Origin: an uncultured Rhodopila sp.
Lineage (GTDB): Bacteria; Pseudomonadota; Alphaproteobacteria; Acetobacterales; Acetobacteraceae
Reading direction: 5' to 3'
NCBI GenBank assembly: GCA_903851415.1
Contig: CAINOE010000117.1
Span: 1-33,118 of the forward strand
DNA length: 33,118 bases
Positions 25,633-33,118 of the stretch are shown here, piece by piece. The notes under the pieces are model-generated. The model was not told where the DNA came from. It was given only the letters and a program-made list of their open reading frames with translations, and did not search any database. Every line of letters starts with the position of its first letter. Within the stretch, counting starts at the first letter, position 1. Position numbers and translations under genes: made by a program.

Positions 25633-26213
25633 TCCTCGGCCTGTTCCCGCATTGGCCGGGCCACGATCGACGGCCAGCTTTCGCCGCCGGACGACAAGAC
25701 GATCCGGAGACGCACAAGATTGGGCAAAGCCGGCAGAGCCCAGCTCGAAACCCAGGTTTCCGGCGACTGCCTCGCGGTGTAAGCGATCTCCAGCCGGGCC
25801 ACCCGATCCAGCAGGATCTCCCGCTGCGCTGCCGGCGGGGCGCCGAAAGGCACCCCGCCGGCATGCGGGGTCCACCACAGAACGAGATGTCCGTCATCGG
25901 CTTCCAACCGCACATCGGCCGTCATCGAGCCGCCGCCGCGACCGGGCAGATCGGTTGTGAAGGCAAGTTCGCGGGCGTTGCCCCGCACCAGAGGGGATTC
26001 GGGGTATGTGCCCGGATCCATGCGTTCGATCATGCGCCGCAACACATGCTCCACCGGCTCGATGCCCGATTGCGTTTGCACCGCGCGGCGATAGGTGCCG
26101 GCGCCCTGCATCCCGAGACGCATCCCCTGCGCCAGGATCGCCAGGATCAGTCCGGCCAGACACAGCACGGTCAGGACCTCGATCAGCGTGAAGCCGGCCG
26201 ATCGGCGCTTCAT
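25629..26213 (-). CDS. gspJ: GspJ minor pseudopilin (right copy)
   Basis: A 194-residue T2SS minor pseudopilin J. The leader MKRRSAG precedes FTLIEVLTVLCLAGLILAIL, a canonical class III signal with Gly -1 and Glu +5. The body has the GspJ beta-sheet pattern and ends RLRIVLSSGGESWPSIVARP. ATGA overlaps join it to gspI upstream and gspK downstream, so the three are translationally coupled. The left-hand GspJ (186-857) is homologous but clearly diverged. Confidence 0.92.
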   Translation of the reverse strand: MKRRSAGFTLIEVLTVLCLAGLILAILAQGMRLGMQGAGTYRRAVQTQSGIEPVEHVLRRMIERMDPGTYPESPLVRGNARELAFTTDLPGRGGGSMTADVRLEADDGHLVLWWTPHAGGVPFGAPPAAQREILLDRVARLEIAYTARQSPETWVSSWALPALPNLVRLRIVLSSGGESWPSIVARPMREQAEE

Positions 26214-26644
26214 GATCCGGCAAGCGGTCCCAGCCGGGCGCCCTCCAGCACGAAACTGCGCTCGGCACGGCCCTCGTGCCAGAAGATCGTGACCGAGACC
26301 GAGTAAAGGCCGGTGCCGCGCGCCCACGGACCGCCGCGGACGCCATCCGGCGCGGGTGCCGAGGTTACGAAAGCGACCCGGGTGAGCCACCGGAAGCCGT
26401 CGCCGTCATGGCCCTGCCGCTCACCCAGAATCCTGGCCGGGTCGGTGATCGCCGCCATATGCGATTCGGCGTGCGATATCGCGCGGATCCAATGCCCGGT
26501 GCCCGAGGCGGTTCGCAGCGAGCCCGATATCCCGCCGGTCAGAACGGCGAGCGCGATCAGCGTGATCGCCAGCGCGACCAGGACCTCGATCAAGGTGAAA
26601 CCACCCTCGCTGCCCGCCGGAGATGGCGACCCGTGCAGGCTCAT
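26210..26644 (-). CDS. gspI: GspI minor pseudopilin (right copy)
   Basis: A 144-residue T2SS minor pseudopilin I. The leader MSLHGSPSPAGSEGG is followed by FTLIEVLVALAITLIALAVL (Glu +5). The downstream body (LYSVSVTIFWHEGRAERSFV) is typical of GspI/J strands. The start is fixed by the conserved leader shared with the left copy; upstream is only a weak GGAA. It is the first gene of the minus-strand gspI-J-K operon, divergent from gspE, with a good PhoB-box-like element 36 bp upstream. Confidence 0.92.
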   Translation of the reverse strand: MSLHGSPSPAGSEGGFTLIEVLVALAITLIALAVLTGGISGSLRTASGTGHWIRAISHAESHMAAITDPARILGERQGHDGDGFRWLTRVAFVTSAPAPDGVRGGPWARGTGLYSVSVTIFWHEGRAERSFVLEGARLGPLAGS

Positions 26645-26876
26645 TCGGTTCCGCGCCGCATGCCGGCATCGCCTTCGCTGTGACAGAATAATGAATTTTT
26701 TGTTCACTGCGGATGAAGTTTCCCGCCGCCGCGCCGCCCGGGCCGTCACGGCCCGGGACACTCTTTGCCAGAACAGTATGATCCGTGCCACACCCTGATG
26801 GTGCTTGACCGAAACCAGCCTTCCGGCCCTGTGACCGTGGACCGCCTGATCGACAGCCTGGTCGCGCAAGGCACCG
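26618..26876. repeat. Duplicated gspI/gspE divergent promoter segment, right copy
   Basis: The partner of 5811-6057 in the same orientation, about 85% identical by eye. This copy has about 12 more bases in the intergenic part, including a CGGGCCG-TCA-CGGCCCG hairpin. The palindrome ATGCCGGCAT is at 26660-26669. Confidence 0.85.
26680..26697 (-). promoter_or_regulatory. Putative PhoB box upstream of gspI-J-K
   Basis: Read on minus: AATTCAT-TATT-CTGTCAC, 11-bp spacing, 11 of 14 matches with one perfect half-site. It lies in the gspI/gspE divergent region and could serve either direction. In the left copy the CTGTCA core is kept but the other half-site is disrupted. Confidence 0.4.
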
Positions 26877-28503
26877 ACGGGCGGGCGATCGAGCGCGCCC
26901 GGCTGGTGGCGCGCGACAGCGGCCAGCGCCTCGACATCGTCATGCTGCGCCTCGGCCTGGTGGGAGAACGCCAGCTTGCCGAGGCCGCCGCCGCCCTTAT
27001 CGGCTCGGTGGTCGTGCCGGCCGAACGCTACCCCGCCGCTCTGCCCGGCTGCGCGGCGCTGTTGGCGCCGCGCTTCCTGCGCGCGTCCCGGGCGCTGCCC
27101 ATCGGGGAGACGGAAAGCGAGGTCACGGTCGCGCTGGCGGACCCTCTGGATGGTTTCACCGCCGCCGCCATCGCCGCCGCGACCGGCCGGGCCGTGCGGA
27201 TCGAGGTCGCCGTGCCGGTCGAACTCGAAGCCGCGCTGAACCGCCTGCTGCCGGAGGCCGATGCGGCGGCGGCAACCGCCGAGGACGCGGCGCCGCTGGA
27301 AGACGACGCCGAACGGCTCAAGGACCTGGCCAGCGAGGCGCCGGTGATCCGCCTTGTCAACCAGATCATCGGCAAGGCGGTGGAAACCGGCGCCTCCGAC
27401 ATCCATGTCGAGCCGTTCGAGGACGCGCTGCGCATCCGCTACCGCTATGACGGCGTGCTGCAGGAAGCCGAGAACCCGCCGCAGCGCCTGGCCGCGGCGA
27501 TCGTCTCGCGCATCAAGATCATGGCCCGCCTGGACATCGCCGAGCGGCGGCTGCCGCAGGACGGCCGCATCCGCCTCGCGGTGCGCGGACAGGACGTGGA
27601 TTTCCGCGTCTCGACCGTCACCTCGATGCACGGCGAGACGGTTGTGCTCCGCGTGCTCGACCGCAACGCCGTGGCGTTCGACTGGGACCGCCTGGGACTG
27701 GCGCCGAACGTGGTGGCGCGGCTGGAAAAGGCGCTGACCCTGCCGAACGGCATCGTCCTGGTCACCGGGCCGACGGGCAGCGGCAAGACGACGACCCTGT
27801 ATACGGGTCTGCTGGCGCTGAACGCGGTGACCCGCAAGGTCGTCACCATCGAGGACCCGGTCGAATACCAGTTGCGCGGCGTCAACCAGATCCAGGTGAA
27901 GCCGCAAATCGGCCTGACCTTCGCCACCCTGCTGCGCACCATCCTGCGGCAGGACCCGGACGTCATCATGGTGGGCGAAATCCGCGACCTGGAGACCGCG
28001 CAGATCGCGGTGCAGGCCGCGCTGACCGGGCATCTGGTTCTGTCCACGCTGCACACCAACTCCGCCGCCGCGACGATCACCCGGCTGCGCGACATGGGGC
28101 TGGAGGACTACCTGATCACCGCCGTGCTGCGCGGGGTGCTGGCGCAGCGCCTGGTGCGCCGCCTGTGCCTGCTGTGCCGGCGCCCGGCGGAGGCGCCGCA
28201 GGCGGTGATCGACCGCTTCGGGCTGGATCGCGGCACCGGCGGCGGCGGGTGACCCTTTGGCAGCCGGTGGGCTGTCCGGAATGCCGCGGCACCGGTTTCC
28301 GCGGCCGTCTGGCGCTGGCTGAATTCCTCAACATGGATGACGAGGTCGCGCGGCTGATCTTCTCCCGGGCGGATCATGCGGACATCGAGCGGGCGGGCAT
28401 CGCGGCCGGGATGGTGCCGCTGTTCCGCGCCGGCGTGGGCGCTGCGCTGGACGGCACGACGACGATCGAGGAAGTCGTGCGCGGCATCCAGGCGGACGGC
28501 TGA
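26798..28503 (+). CDS. gspE: GspE secretion ATPase, apparently frameshifted near the C-terminus
   Basis: The cytoplasmic hexameric ATPase that powers the T2SS. N-terminal domain about residues 1-160, then the ATPase core: SDIHVEPFEDALRIRYRYDG, Walker A GPTGSGKTTT (Lys330), Asp box TIEDPVEYQ, Walker B LRQDPDVIMVGEIRD, His box LVLSTLHTN. The first half of the zinc motif, CLLC (Cys457/Cys460), is in this frame, but a TGA at 28250-28252 stops it. The rest (VTLWQPVGCPECRGTGFRGR...VVRGIQADG, stop 28501-28503) continues in the -1 frame. One missing G in the GGG run at 28247-28249 would explain it. Start ATG 26798 is preferred; TTG 26765 is in frame. The final stop overlaps the gspF start (TGATG). 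Sequencing error, true inactivation or recoding are all possible. Confidence 0.88.
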
Positions 28504-29732
28504 TGGCGGTCTGGCGCTACAGCGCGCTCGACCGCGCCGGGCAACCTCTCAACGGCAGCCTGGAGGCGCCGGACGAGGCCGCCGTGCTGCGCCATCTGCG
28601 CCGCGACGGCGCGCTGCCGCTGTCGGTCAGCCCGGCGCGCGGCGGCGTGCGGAGCGCCATCGCCGGCGCCTTGTCGGCTTCGGCCGGTGGCGGCGCGGCG
28701 CTGACGCGACAGGACGTCACCAATCTCACCCGCGAACTGTCGACCATGCTGGGCGCCGGCCAGGACCTCGACCGCGCCCTGCGCTTCCTCGTCGAAACCG
28801 CGCCGAACCGGCGGGTCGGCCGGCTGCTCGGCGAATTGCGCGACGAGGTGCGCGACGGCAGCGCGCTCGCCGCCGCGCTCGGCCGCCGCCCGCGCAGCTT
28901 CTCCCGGCTGTATGTCGGGCTGGTGCGGGCCGGCGAGGCCGGCGGCAGCCTGGCGGAGACGCTGGAGCGGCTGGCCGATTTGATGGAGCGGGAGCGCAGC
29001 CTGGCCGCGACGGTGCAGTCGGCGCTGATCTACCCGGCGCTGCTCAGCGTGGCTGCCATCGGCGCCGTCGTGCTGCTGCTGACGCAGGTGCTGCCGCAGT
29101 TCACGCCGCTGTTCGAGCAGAACGGCGCCGCGCTGCCGGCCTCCACGCAGTTCCTGATCGATGCCGGCGACGCGGTGTCGCGCTACGGCGTTGCGGCGCT
29201 GGCGGCGGTGCTGGCGCTGGCGGTGCTGGCGCGCGCCGCGCTGCGGGATGCCGGCGTCCGCCTGGTGTTCCACCGGCTGCTGCTGCGCCTGCCGCTGCTC
29301 GGCGGCCTGAACCGGGAGATCATGGCGGCGCGGCTGGCGCGGACGCTGGGCACCTTGCTGCTGAACCGCGTGTCGCTGATTCCGGCACTCGGGATCGTCC
29401 GCGAGGTGCTGGGCAACGAGGCCGGCGTGAAGGCGGTGGACGATGCGACCGCCAGCGCGACGGGCGGGGCCGGACTGGCGGCCAGCCTCGGCGCCTCCGG
29501 CCTGTTTCCGCCGCGCCTCGTGCATCTGCTGCGGCTGGGCGAGGAGACCGCCCAGCTTGGCCCGATGGCGCTGCGCGCCGCGGCGGTCCATGAGGAGCGG
29601 GTGCGGATCGTCACCCAGCGGACGGTGTCGCTTCTTACGCCTGTCATCACCATCGCGATGGGCGCGGTGATCGCCGGGATCGTTTCGTCGCTGCTGCTCG
29701 CCATGCTGAGTCTCAACGACCTGGCGCAATAG
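28503..29732 (+). CDS. gspF: GspF inner-membrane platform protein
   Basis: A 409-residue polytopic T2SS platform protein that couples GspE to pseudopilus assembly. Its start (MAVWRYSALDRAGQPLNGSL) is typical of GspF. Two repeated cytoplasmic helical domains contain the family motifs LTRELSTMLGAGQDLDRAL and LARTLGTLLLNRVSLIPAL. Transmembrane segments are at about residues 175-200, 224-243 and 378-402 (TPVITIAMGAVIAGIVSSLL). The length matches the family. The start codon overlaps the gspE stop by one base, so translation probably depends on ribosomes finishing gspE; the gspE frameshift could therefore affect its expression. Confidence 0.95.
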   Translation: MAVWRYSALDRAGQPLNGSLEAPDEAAVLRHLRRDGALPLSVSPARGGVRSAIAGALSASAGGGAALTRQDVTNLTRELSTMLGAGQDLDRALRFLVETAPNRRVGRLLGELRDEVRDGSALAAALGRRPRSFSRLYVGLVRAGEAGGSLAETLERLADLMERERSLAATVQSALIYPALLSVAAIGAVVLLLTQVLPQFTPLFEQNGAALPASTQFLIDAGDAVSRYGVAALAAVLALAVLARAALRDAGVRLVFHRLLLRLPLLGGLNREIMAARLARTLGTLLLNRVSLIPALGIVREVLGNEAGVKAVDDATASATGGAGLAASLGASGLFPPRLVHLLRLGEETAQLGPMALRAAAVHEERVRIVTQRTVSLLTPVITIAMGAVIAGIVSSLLLAMLSLNDLAQ

Positions 29733-29821
29733 CGCGGGGCGCGCGGGTATCGCGATCTCCCCGTCGGACAGCGGCCCGGGCACTGCTATCGTAATGGCAC
29801 GCAACCGTGACCGTACTGATA

Positions 29822-29839
29822 CTGTCATAATTCCGTCAA
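29822..29839 (+). promoter_or_regulatory. Putative PhoB box upstream of gspL (best match in window)
   Basis: CTGTCAT-AATT-CCGTCAA, 12 of 14 matches to paired CTGTCAY at 11-bp spacing, with one perfect half-site. A weaker unit CCGTACT lies a further 11 bp upstream (29811-29817), giving three tandem units. It sits in the 131-bp gap between gspF and gspL and would give gspL-M-C-D its own promoter. Confidence 0.5.
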
Positions 29840-29863
29840 TATGTCTCGCCGGAGCGGGCTGTT

Positions 29864-30925
29864 ATGGCACTCCCGGTTTTAGCCCGGTGCCCTCCCTTCA
29901 TGTTGGCTGAGTTATCAATCTGGTGGATCCGGCAGATGGCGGATCTTGCCGCCCCGGTTGTCGGCCGGCTGCGAGACGGCGACCCCGACGCGCTGGTGCT
30001 GACGCCGGGGCCGCCGCCAAGCCGCGCGCTGCATGTGGCGCGGCGGCGCAAGGGGCGGCTCGAGGCCGCGGCCAGCGTCCCGCCGGGCGACGCCGATGGG
30101 CTGCGCGCCTTGGCCGGGGCAAGCCGCGCCCCGGTGGTTCTGGTGCTCCCGGTGCCGCCGCTGATCCGCAGCGTGGAACTCCCGCTGGCTGCGGAGGCCA
30201 GCCTGGACCGCGTCATCCGCTACGAGATGGATCGCCTGACCCCGTTCGCGGCGGAGGACGTCTTTTTCGCTCACCGGGTCACCGGCCGCGACAGGGCGCG
30301 CGCCATTCTCGGCTGCGAACTGATCGTCGTGCCGAAAGCCGCCGTGCAGGCGCTGCTGGATCGCCTTTCGCCGGCCGGGGTCACCCCGTCGGCGCTGGAA
30401 GCGGCGGGGCCCGGCGGCACGGTGTGCCGCATCCCGATGGTTCACGCCGAACCGGGCCGCCTGGCGCGCGAGCGGCTGGCCTGGCGGCTGGCCGTCGCCG
30501 GATGCGCCGCGATGGCCGCCGCGACCATCGCCGTGCCGGTGCTGCGCCAGTCGCTGGCGCTGGCGGCGGTGGAAGACCGGATCGCCGAACTGCGCCCGGC
30601 GGTGGAGCAGGCGGAGCTGCTGCGGCAAAGGATCGCCGCCGGTTCGGCCGGCAGCGGACGCATCGCCGCGGCCCGCCGGCAGGCCGCCGAACCGCTGATG
30701 ATCCTCGCTGCCCTGACGGATACGCTTCCCGACGACACCTGGCTCGCCGGCCTGTCGCTGCGGGAACGCCATCTGGTGCTGGAGGGCCATTCGGCCGCCG
30801 CGACCCGCCTGATCGCGGCGCTCGCCGGTGAACCTCTGCTGCACAACCCCGCGTTCGCCGCGCCGGTGATGCGCGCCGAAACCGGCGGGGAATTGTTCAC
30901 CATCCAGGCCGAGGCGGGACCTTGA
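29864..30925 (+). CDS. gspL: GspL inner-membrane assembly protein
   Basis: A 353-residue T2SS protein linking GspE to GspM. The cytoplasmic actin-like part includes RSVELPLAAEASLDRVIRYE followed by MDRLTPFAAEDVFF, typical of GspL/PilM-like proteins. One transmembrane helix lies at about residues 208-228 (LAVAGCAAMAAATIAVPVL), then a coiled-coil-prone stretch and a periplasmic ferredoxin-like domain (PDDTWLAGLSLRERHLVLEG). The start is uncertain: ATG 29864 has GGAG 11-14 bp upstream but is very close to the PhoB-like box, whereas ATG 29936 has GGTGGA upstream and would leave a normal leader. The stop overlaps the gspM TTG start. Confidence 0.88.
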   Translation: MALPVLARCPPFMLAELSIWWIRQMADLAAPVVGRLRDGDPDALVLTPGPPPSRALHVARRRKGRLEAAASVPPGDADGLRALAGASRAPVVLVLPVPPLIRSVELPLAAEASLDRVIRYEMDRLTPFAAEDVFFAHRVTGRDRARAILGCELIVVPKAAVQALLDRLSPAGVTPSALEAAGPGGTVCRIPMVHAEPGRLARERLAWRLAVAGCAAMAAATIAVPVLRQSLALAAVEDRIAELRPAVEQAELLRQRIAAGSAGSGRIAAARRQAAEPLMILAALTDTLPDDTWLAGLSLRERHLVLEGHSAAATRLIAALAGEPLLHNPAFAAPVMRAETGGELFTIQAEAGP

Positions 30926-31515
30926 GCACCGCGATCGCCCTGCCGACCGGACGGCGCGGCCAGGCCCTGGCGCTTGGCGTGTCGCTGCTCGCCGCAGCCG
31001 TTGCCTGGTCCGGCATCGCCGCCCCGCTGCTGGACAGTTTCCAGGACCGGGCGGACAGGCTGCGCCGCCAGCAGGCGCTGGTGCAACGGATGGAGTCCCT
31101 GGCGGCGGCGCTGCCGGCGTTGCGCGAGCAGGCTGGCCGGGCGGTCGCGGCGGGGCGGCAAAGCGGCGCGATGCTGCCCGGCGCCAGCGATCCGCTGGCC
31201 GCCGCGGCGCTGCAACAGGCGCTGGATGAACAGGCCGCCGCGTCCGGCGTGCGGATCGCCAGCGAGGAGATCCTGCCGGCGCAAGCGGCCGGCGCGTTCC
31301 GCGCGATCGCCGTCCGGGTCACGGCGACGGCGTCGTACCAGTCGCTCGTCGCGCTGTTGCTGGCGCTGGCGCAGGCGGAGATCCCGATGATCGCCGATGA
31401 CCTGGCACTGCGCGGCCCGCCGCCGAATCTGCGCGACCCCGGGCTTGCCGCCACCGCCAGCTTCACCGTTACCGCCTACCGTGCAGCCACGCCGGAAAAG
31501 GGCGGCGGGCCATGA
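30922..31515 (+). CDS. gspM: GspM inner-membrane assembly protein
   Basis: A 197-residue bitopic T2SS protein that partners GspL. The start is TTG at 30922, overlapping the gspL TGA, with GAGGCGGGA just upstream. One N-terminal transmembrane helix covers about residues 14-36 (ALALGVSLLAAAVAWSGIAA). A coiled coil rich in Arg, Gln and Leu follows (DRADRLRRQQALVQRMESL), then a ferredoxin-like periplasmic domain (FRAIAVRVTATASYQSLVAL). The last codons overlap the start of the next gene. Confidence 0.85.
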   Translation: MSTAIALPTGRRGQALALGVSLLAAAVAWSGIAAPLLDSFQDRADRLRRQQALVQRMESLAAALPALREQAGRAVAAGRQSGAMLPGASDPLAAAALQQALDEQAAASGVRIASEEILPAQAAGAFRAIAVRVTATASYQSLVALLLALAQAEIPMIADDLALRGPPPNLRDPGLAATASFTVTAYRAATPEKGGGP

Positions 31516-32018
31516 TGCGCTGGCTCGCTTTGGCCACCCTGGCGGCGGGTCTGGCCGGCGTTCTCGCGCTGGAATGCGGCGCCGCGGACCAGGCGCCCGA
31601 GATCGCGGCACCGCTGCCGGCCGCGCCGCAAGGCACGCAAGCGGCGCCCGGCACAGCGTCGCTGGCCGCCCTCGCCCCGCGGCTGCTGGGCCGCCCGCTG
31701 TTCAGTCCCGACCGCCGGCCGGCCGCAGCCGCGCCCGAGCCGCCCGCCGCCGAAGCCGCCGCCACGGACCTGCCCCGGCTGGCCGGCGTCATCGTCGGAC
31801 CGGGGCGGCGAAGCGCCATCTTCGCCGACGGCGCCGGGAAACCGCGCATCGCCGCCGAAGGCGCCAGCATTGGCCGCTTCACCGTGCGCGCGATCGCGCC
31901 CGGGCAGGTGACGGTGACATCATCCGAAGGAGAAAGCGTGCTGCGTCCCTGGTATGCCGACGCCAAGGCGCCGGACCTGGTCAGGTCTCCCGGACCCGGG
32001 CCCGGCCGAGCGCGGTGA
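31512..32018 (+). CDS. GspC/GspN-like T2SS periplasmic connector
   Basis: A 168-residue membrane-anchored protein. An N-terminal hydrophobic segment (about residues 4-20) and an Ala/Pro-rich linker precede LLGRPLFSPDRRP and a small beta domain (LPRLAGVIVGPGRRSAIF...FTVRAIAPGQVTVTSSEG). This resembles the homology region of GspC, which links the inner-membrane platform to the secretin, and also the short proteins called GspN in some T2SS loci. No PDZ domain is present. The position, overlapping gspM and gspD (GTGA), fits the role. It could be named gspC or gspN, so no symbol is given. Confidence 0.75.
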   Translation: MMRWLALATLAAGLAGVLALECGAADQAPEIAAPLPAAPQGTQAAPGTASLAALAPRLLGRPLFSPDRRPAAAAPEPPAAEAAATDLPRLAGVIVGPGRRSAIFADGAGKPRIAAEGASIGRFTVRAIAPGQVTVTSSEGESVLRPWYADAKAPDLVRSPGPGPGRAR

Positions 32019-33118
32019 CCGTCCCCTTTTTCCGCCGCTTCCTGCTGACGCTGTTCGCCCTCGGTTCGCTCGGCGCCTGCGAGAAGCCGCAGAAGCCTGC
32101 CCTGCCGGCTTTGGCAACCTCGGCGGCGGCCCTGGCCGCGACACCGCGCACCAACGGCGCCCTAAATCCGGACGTTCTGCCGCCGGCCGCCTATTCCATG
32201 GGCGGCAGGGCGGCGCCCATCGATCTCGCGCATGGTCCCGAGCCCGCTGCCGGACCCTATTCGCTGGAGTTCTCCGACACCGATATCCGCGAGGTGGCGG
32301 CGCAGATCCTCGGCGGCCTGCTGCATGTCAACTACGTCATCGATCCGGCCGTGCATGGCACGGCGACGCTGCATACGGCGCAACCGCTGTCCGGACGGCA
32401 ATTGCTGCCGGCATTGCAAATGCTGCTGGGCAACGCCGGGGCGACCCTGGTGCAGGACGAGGGCATGTTCCGGATCGTCGCCACCGGCGCGGCCGGCGCC
32501 TCCGGCAGCGCGATCATCCCGCTGCAATTCGTCTCCGCCGACGAGCTGGCCAAGGTGCTGCAGCCGCTGATTGGCTCGAACGCCAAGGTGGTGGCGGAAA
32601 CCGGCCTGAACGCCCTGCTGGTCAACGGCGATCCCTCCCAGGTGCAGGCGGTGCGCGACCTCGTCAAAACCTTCGATGCCGACGAGCTGACGCATCAATC
32701 CTATGCCGTGCTGCCCGTCGGCGAAGGCAGCGCGCGCGATTTCGCCGAGGCGATGCGGGCTTCCCTGCGCGGCCAGCCGGGGGGGTCCCAGCCGGGCGCG
32801 GCTCCGTCCGGGCTGGTCCAGGTGGTGCCGCTGGTGCGGTTCAATGCGGTGCTGATCATCTCCTCGCAGGCGAGCTATATCGATGCCGCCCGCCGGGTGT
32901 ACGCCCTGATCGAGCGCCAGCGGCGGCGCACGGTGCGAAGCTGGCATGTGCTCTATCTTCAGGCCAGCAACGCCAACACCATCGCCTATACGCTGCAGAT
33001 GGCGTTCACGCCGAACAACGTGACCGCCCAGCCCGAAGCGCAGCAAACCGCCCCCGCCGCGGCCCAGGCCGGGGCCGGCATCGGCCAGGGCGTTTCGGCG
33101 CAGACAGGCGCGTCGGGC
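32015..33118 (+). CDS. gspD: GspD outer-membrane secretin, N-terminal part (runs off the right edge)
   Basis: The first 368 codons of the T2SS secretin, the outer-membrane exit channel. The start is GTG 32015, overlapping the preceding stop as GTGA. The signal sequence ends LGSLGAC, a lipobox with Cys22, so the protein may be lipidated. The N0 domain is at about residues 80-155 (YSLEFSDTDIREVAAQILGG). N1 begins at about 165 (AIIPLQFVSADELAKVLQPL), then an N2-like domain (SYAVLPVGEGSARDFAEAMR) and the start of N3 (SWHVLYLQASNANTIAYTLQ) with a Gln/Ala-rich insertion at the window end. The secretin barrel lies outside. Confidence 0.92.
   Translation, partial: MTVPFFRRFLLTLFALGSLGACEKPQKPALPALATSAAALAATPRTNGALNPDVLPPAAYSMGGRAAPIDLAHGPEPAAGPYSLEFSDTDIREVAAQILGGLLHVNYVIDPAVHGTATLHTAQPLSGRQLLPALQMLLGNAGATLVQDEGMFRIVATGAAGASGSAIIPLQFVSADELAKVLQPLIGSNAKVVAETGLNALLVNGDPSQVQAVRDLVKTFDADELTHQSYAVLPVGEGSARDFAEAMRASLRGQPGGSQPGAAPSGLVQVVPLVRFNAVLIISSQASYIDAARRVYALIERQRRRTVRSWHVLYLQASNANTIAYTLQMAFTPNNVTAQPEAQQTAPAAAQAGAGIGQGVSAQTGASG

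Noticed and set aside
26645..28054. Long upstream extension of gspI on minus through the gspE region
   Set aside because: It is the antisense shadow of gspE; the prepilin leader fixes the gspI start at 26644.
1..33118. tRNA, rRNA, CRISPR, transposase or integrase, attachment sites
   Set aside because: None was recognised on either strand by reading, despite the rearranged look of the left locus.

Overview
High-GC bacterial DNA with densely packed, partly overlapping genes. Its features are a type II secretion system (T2SS) with actin-like GspL, PEP-CTERM proteins, TonB and a TonB-dependent receptor, an AapJ-type amino-acid-binding protein, and beta-propeller/phosphatase fusion proteins. Together these suggest an alphaproteobacterium, perhaps Acetobacteraceae or another Rhodospirillales member. 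That placement is inferred from gene content; no rRNA or other marker gene is present.

Layout. Left edge (1-6.1 kb): a broken set of minor-pseudopilin genes on the minus strand. gspK (partial) and gspJ are separated from gspI by about 4.5 kb carrying a secreted phospholipase C/acid-phosphatase-type phosphoesterase, an orphan AapJ-like binding protein and a PEP-CTERM protein. Beyond gspI lies only the first ~40 codons of a gspE. Middle (6.3-24.7 kb): four paralogous ~1000-residue secreted proteins (YVTN/YncE-type beta-propeller plus C-terminal alkaline-phosphatase-like domain), arranged as two convergent pairs. Between the pairs are a tonB gene and a TonB-dependent receptor gene. Two further PEP-CTERM genes and a small secreted-protein gene are interspersed. 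Right (24.8 kb to end): a second, better preserved T2SS locus, gspK-J-I on minus and, divergently, gspE-F then gspL-M-C/N-D on plus. gspE carries an apparent one-base frameshift and gspD runs off the window.

How it may work. Five exported phosphoesterases lie within and beside T2SS genes. Several promoter regions contain 11-bp-spaced direct repeats resembling PhoB boxes (best before gspL; also before gspI, the first phosphoesterase and the third fusion phosphatase). The inferred picture is a phosphate-starvation island: a dedicated T2SS exports phosphatases, PEP-CTERM proteins may act at the surface, and TonB plus its receptor (and possibly the binding protein) take up a released product. The repeats were found by eye, so regulation is a hypothesis.

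Notable structure: about 250 bp spanning the gspI/gspE divergent promoter is duplicated in the same orientation 20.8 kb apart at roughly 85% identity (by eye), although the gspI bodies it joins are strongly diverged. No tRNA, rRNA, CRISPR array, insertion sequence or integrase was recognised. gspG, gspH, prepilin peptidase, exosortase, exbB/exbD and phoB/phoR are not in the window.
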